Notes under the pieces: model-generated
Told to the model about the DNA's origin: nothing
Databases searched by the model: none
The model's input: only the letters and a program-made list of their open reading frames with translations
Part shown: piece after piece, positions 5,990 to 8,656 of the stretch
Numbering within the stretch: the first letter of the stretch is position 1
Layout: each line of letters begins with the position of its first letter
Translations under genes and position numbers: made by a program
NCBI GenBank assembly: GCA_045123975.1
Contig: JBGVKV010000114.1
Coordinates: 1-8,656, forward strand
DNA length: 8,656 bases
From: SIG701 sp045123975
GTDB taxonomy: Bacteria > Bacillota > Clostridia > Oscillospirales > CAG-272
Direction of reading: 5' to 3'

Positions 5990-7132
5990 TTAGTTGGTTG
6001 TATTCACCGCTGCGTCGGCCTTGGGCAGACGGCGGTAATTTTTGAAGAAAGAAACGGCACTGTCCGTGTTGGGGGAGAAGTAGCCGGGGGCCGCATCGGT
6101 GGCGGCGATGTACTTGCCGGGATAGTCCAGCGTAGTCTTTTTGAAGGACGTATCGTTCCACGCATAGATCAGACCGATCTCGGAAATAAAATCCGGTACG
6201 GACAAGGTGGTGTCCGCCATAGCGTTGGCACAGATGTTGTCGTAGAAGGCGGTAAAATCCGTCTCCGGCATAGCGGTAAGCTTGTTCATAATGGCCGTGA
6301 AGAAGTTCACAAGGAGTGTGTCCCGTGCGGTTACGTCCGCCTGGGATGCGATCTCGTTATGTACCATAAGGGCGGTGGAGCCGGGACCGTCGATCTCGTT
6401 GTTGCCGATCTGGTAGAGCAGGGGGATCAGATCCTCTTCTTCAGGCAGGGGCTTCTTTGTGGTGCAGATCTGACCGTTGTAGTACAGATCGTTTGTCAGA
6501 TACATAGTAATGCCGCCCATGTTGGTGATGATCTGGGAAAGCTCCGTTACGTTCACTACCATATAGTAGTCGATGGGCAAGCCGGTCATCGCGGAAACCT
6601 GGGAGATCATATAATCCCGTCCGTACAAATCGTACAGCTCGGCGAAATCATAGTTGCCGGAAACCGTGGTGACACGGGTGCAGGCGGGAATGGGCGTAAC
6701 CGTGAATTCCTTCCGTTCCTTGTCTGCGCGGAACAAAAGAGTGGCGCAGGCGCGGGGGCGGCGGAAAGGGGTGCTGAGCAAGCCGGTGAAGTAGGCGTTT
6801 TCGTTCTCCATGTTGGCGAGATCTTCATCCGTGGGATAATAGTCGGTGAAAATATCCGGCTGATAGTCCGTGACTATGAAAAGCATATTGAAGGAGTCTC
6901 CCTCGATGACCCGTTCCGTGGAAGGATCATCACCGCTCTGGGTGGGGGGGGTGTCGGGAGACGTGGTGTCCGCGGGATTGGACGGATTCAGAATGCTGTC
7001 GAGTTCATTTTTTTCCGCATCGAAGATGCCGGTGATCGTATCGGTCAGAAACTGCGTGGCAAAATAGGCAACCGAACCGAAGATGAGTGCGGAGATCAAA
7101 AACGTAATGACGAAGTTTTTCAGAGCAGACAT
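5990..7132 (-). CDS. Membrane-anchored LCP-like (LytR-CpsA-Psr) protein with altered active-site motifs
   Basis: A 380-residue protein with an N-terminal membrane anchor (about 7-30) and a Pro/Thr/Asp-rich linker (48-75), then an extracellular domain. The order of segments resembles LCP enzymes, which attach teichoic acids or capsule to peptidoglycan: F-N-M-L-F-I-V-T-D (81-89), A-T-L-L-F-R-A-D (130-137), F-T-V-T-P-I-P (143-149), P-I-D-Y-Y-M-V-V-N (186-194) and M-G-G-I-T-M (205-210). Residues the family normally uses are missing. The R-x-D-T position reads R-A-C-A (127-130), S-I-P-R-D reads P-I-P-A-C (147-151), and the late R-x-R...R-Q cluster is largely lost near 255-275. It is therefore probably a divergent or non-catalytic relative. 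A typical ribosome binding site (AAGGAGG, 8 nt) and a good promoter precede it. It is the first gene of a unit with glyQS. Confidence refers to a real gene with LCP resemblance. Confidence 0.7.
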   Translation of the reverse strand: MSALKNFVITFLISALIFGSVAYFATQFLTDTITGIFDAEKNELDSILNPSNPADTTSPDTPPTQSGDDPSTERVIEGDSFNMLFIVTDYQPDIFTDYYPTDEDLANMENENAYFTGLLSTPFRRPRACATLLFRADKERKEFTVTPIPACTRVTTVSGNYDFAELYDLYGRDYMISQVSAMTGLPIDYYMVVNVTELSQIITNMGGITMYLTNDLYYNGQICTTKKPLPEEEDLIPLLYQIGNNEIDGPGSTALMVHNEIASQADVTARDTLLVNFFTAIMNKLTAMPETDFTAFYDNICANAMADTTLSVPDFISEIGLIYAWNDTSFKKTTLDYPGKYIAATDAAPGYFSPNTDSAVSFFKNYRRLPKADAAVNTTN

Positions 7133-7169
7133 TGCCGATCCCTCCTTCTAAAACAGTAACTTACTACTC

Positions 7170-7198
7170 ATTATACTATATTTCCGATCCGATTGCAA
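7170..7198 (-). promoter_or_regulatory. Promoter of the LCP-like/glyQS operon
   Basis: On the minus strand, -35 TTGCAA (7193-7198), a 17-nt spacer and -10 TATAAT (7170-7175). Predicted start is near 7163, giving a leader of about 30 nt with AAGGAGG at 7141-7147. The leader is too short for a T-box or other riboswitch. Confidence 0.75.
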
Positions 7199-7200
7199 GA

Positions 7201-7240
7201 GCGAATTGAGCGGATGCGCAGCGAATGACTGCGGATTTTA
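7201..7240. repeat. Imperfect tandem repeat of about 20 bp
   Basis: Two adjacent units each contain GCGAAT followed 3-4 bases later by GCGGAT (7201-7215 and 7221-7236). It lies just upstream of the LCP-like promoter, in the non-coding gap between divergent genes. No function is evident, and it could be chance. Confidence 0.35.
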
Positions 7241-7273
7241 TTTCTTACCGGTTGGACGGGCCGCGTGGGGAAA

Positions 7274-7286
7274 TGTTCCGGGAACA
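7274..7286. promoter_or_regulatory. Perfect 13-bp dyad upstream of the lipoprotein promoter, possible operator
   Basis: TGTTCC-G-GGAACA, a perfect inverted repeat of 6+1+6 bases, ends 25 bp before the -35 box. Its centre is about 67 bp upstream of the predicted transcript start, where activators often bind. No T-run follows it, so it is not a terminator. The binding protein is unknown. Confidence 0.4.
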
Positions 7287-7311
7287 GCGGGAAATAAATA
7301 TACCGTCATTC

Positions 7312-7340
7312 TTGACAGGAGAGGTGGGAAAAGATATAAT
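7312..7340 (+). promoter_or_regulatory. Perfect consensus promoter of the lipoprotein gene
   Basis: TTGACA (7312-7317), a 17-nt spacer and TATAAT (7335-7340) match the housekeeping sigma-factor consensus at every position. Predicted start is near 7347, giving a leader of about 53 nt that ends in AAGGAG before the GTG start. A promoter this strong usually means high constitutive expression or repression by another factor. Confidence 0.88.
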
Positions 7341-7385
7341 AACTGGTGTATAATATTCTTTATTGTCTTGTGGCATAGTGTTTTT

Positions 7386-7391
7386 AAGGAG
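7386..7391 (+). promoter_or_regulatory. Ribosome binding site that sets the GTG start of the lipoprotein gene
   Basis: AAGGAG 8 nt before GTG 7400-7402. The overlapping GTG at 7398-7400 is followed at once by TGA, so only the 7400 start opens a frame; it yields a proper signal peptide. Confidence 0.8.
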
Positions 7392-7399
7392 AAAATCGT

Positions 7400-8656
7400 G
7401 TGAAAAAAATTCTGTGGCTGGCAGTGCTGTTCTGTCTTTTGACAGTGGGATGTACCCCCACCGATCCTTCCGTTCCCGATGAGCCCTTGAGCGGACAGGA
7501 TAAGGAATTGGTGCTGGCGGAAAACGGTAAGTCGGATTACTTGCTTGTTGTTTCCGACGATGCCCCCAAGCATATCAGTGAAGGACTCTCTAAATTCGGC
7601 AAGCAGATGAATACGCTGGCCGGGGCAAGATTTTCTTTGGATACGGACTGGACTGACCGTGGTGCGGAGGTGGATAACTCCCGCCGTGAGGTTCTGATCG
7701 GCAATACCAACCGTGCGGCTACCCAGGAGCTGCTTGCGGATCTGCCGGAGCATTCCTACGGCATCCGAGTTACGGAGGATAAAGTCGTAATCGTGGGCAA
7801 AAACGATTCCCTGACCGTACTCGCTATGTACGAATTCGACAATACCATCCTGAAATCGGAGGAGTATATCAAGGACGGCCGCTTCGCATTGCCCGTTGGT
7901 CTGGAGATCATCAAGACCGACGAGCAATGGGACAACGTGGGATATATGGTAACATCCGAGATTCCCGTGACGGTTTCGGCGAAAAACGCAAGACTGGTTC
8001 ACCAGCCGGACGGCTATGAAGCCAGCCAGGGCGCCGCTACCGACGGTACCTACGTGTATACCGCTTATATCCGCGGTGTCAATGCCGGTAAGAATACTGT
8101 GGGTGTAGTGGTAAAATCCCGTTTGTCCGATATGTCCCTGGTAGGTGTCAGTGAGGAACTGCCCATCGATCACGCCAATGGTATGACATACAACCCGGAT
8201 GATAATATTCTCGTTATCACCAATATGAATGTGAACGTGCTGACGGTGCTGGATCCCGAAACGCTGGAAATCGTGGACCAAATCAAAGGATCCAAGCACG
8301 GATTTGGAGCCAATTACGCCATTGCGTACAGCACGGAGAAGCAGAAGTACGTCCTGAAGGGCGGCGGAAAGCATATGATCCTGGATCGTGACTTCAATCA
8401 GGTTCGTGAGCAGATCCCGCAGAACTATACCAATGCGGAGTATACGTCCCAGGATATGGATGCGGACGGAACGTGTCTGTATTACGTGGTCAGTTACGGT
8501 GAGAACACCAGTGATAACTTGATTATGATTCACAAGTGGAACGGTTATTACGTCCAGTCGTTGTCGATTCCTTTTCACGTCGAGGGCGAATCCATCTTCC
8601 ACCACGACGGAAAATTTTACTTTAGTGCCACCGACTGGAACGACAGACGCGCTAAG
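7400..8656 (+). CDS. Putative lipoprotein with C-terminal beta-propeller-like region, 3' end outside window
   Basis: 419 codons are visible and the frame is still open at the right edge. It begins with a GTG codon and a lipoprotein-type signal (K-K, hydrophobic core, then L-T-V-G-C18). Thr at -3 of the lipobox is less usual than Leu. The exported part has two regions. The first (about 30-165) contains E-V-L-I-G-N-T-N-R (97-105) and alternating strands and helices. This pattern resembles the small alpha/beta domains attached to glycoside hydrolases in Clostridia, but that is a loose resemblance. The second (from about 250) contains H258-A-N-G-M-T-Y-N, then D-P-E-T-L-E-I-V near 285 and repeated Tyr/Asp/Gly-rich beta motifs, which suggests a beta-propeller. 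I do not recognise a named family and propose no enzyme activity. It likely sits on the outer face of the membrane, perhaps in binding carbohydrate or wall material. It is divergent from the LCP-like gene and has a consensus promoter. Confidence 0.75.
   Translation, partial: MKKILWLAVLFCLLTVGCTPTDPSVPDEPLSGQDKELVLAENGKSDYLLVVSDDAPKHISEGLSKFGKQMNTLAGARFSLDTDWTDRGAEVDNSRREVLIGNTNRAATQELLADLPEHSYGIRVTEDKVVIVGKNDSLTVLAMYEFDNTILKSEEYIKDGRFALPVGLEIIKTDEQWDNVGYMVTSEIPVTVSAKNARLVHQPDGYEASQGAATDGTYVYTAYIRGVNAGKNTVGVVVKSRLSDMSLVGVSEELPIDHANGMTYNPDDNILVITNMNVNVLTVLDPETLEIVDQIKGSKHGFGANYAIAYSTEKQKYVLKGGGKHMILDRDFNQVREQIPQNYTNAEYTSQDMDADGTCLYYVVSYGENTSDNLIMIHKWNGYYVQSLSIPFHVEGESIFHHDGKFYFSATDWNDRRAK

Noticed and set aside
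4844..7159. A 771-codon open frame on the plus strand covering glyQS and the LCP-like gene
   Set aside because: It is antisense to two clear genes that happen to lie in the same reading frame. Its protein is low in recognisable motifs and rich in Val, Gly and His, as expected from reverse-strand codon bias. It has no suitable ribosome binding site or promoter.
7133..7170. T-box or glycine riboswitch ahead of the LCP-like/glyQS operon
   Set aside because: The predicted leader is only about 30 nt and no AGGGTGG-like T-box bulge or stem set is visible there.
7349..7354. Second TATAAT just downstream of the consensus lipoprotein promoter
   Set aside because: There is no -35-like hexamer 16-18 nt upstream, and the TG before it is not at extended -10 spacing. 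It lies in the predicted initial transcript.
7238..8605. A 455-codon open frame on the minus strand opposite the lipoprotein
   Set aside because: The plus frame has a consensus promoter, ribosome binding site, signal peptide and coherent protein sequence. The minus frame has none of these.

Overview
This looks like a core-genome segment of a Gram-positive (Bacillota) bacterium, most likely an uncultured class Clostridia member with moderately high GC. The basis is strong AGGAGG-type ribosome binding sites, TTGACA/TATAAT promoters, an alpha2-type glycyl-tRNA synthetase, an LCP-like (LytR-CpsA-Psr) membrane protein, a SemiSWEET-sized membrane protein and a lipoprotein. The order within Clostridia cannot be fixed from sequence reading alone.

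Layout, left to right. (1) On the minus strand, a two-gene unit rbfA -> nrnA, with overlapping ends, has its own promoter and runs off the left edge. (2) A small 3-TM PQ-loop/SemiSWEET-like gene (minus) is divergent from a LysR-type regulator gene (plus). The gap between them holds two back-to-back promoters whose -10 boxes overlap, plus a palindrome that could be the regulator's operator. (3) cca (CCA-adding enzyme) overlaps the regulator's stop codon by 4 nt, so the two probably form one transcript. It ends at a perfect 14-bp bidirectional terminator shared with the convergent rsmA. (4) On the minus strand, a degenerate LCP-like gene -> glyS (33 nt apart) form an operon from a clear promoter. 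A complex inverted-repeat element separates glyS from rsmA. (5) On the plus strand, divergent from the LCP-like gene, a lipoprotein gene is driven by a perfect consensus promoter and runs off the right edge.

Most named genes serve translation: ribosome maturation (rbfA, rsmA), RNA turnover (nrnA), tRNA 3'-end synthesis (cca) and tRNA charging (glyS). The surface or membrane genes (SemiSWEET-like, LCP-like, lipoprotein) are the least certain. I see no mobile element, CRISPR array, tRNA, rRNA or defence system. I found no clearly new system. The points most worth a second look are the LysR/SemiSWEET regulatory region with its coupling to cca, the LCP-like protein with altered active-site motifs, the mutually exclusive hairpins after glyS, and the unassigned lipoprotein with its upstream dyad.
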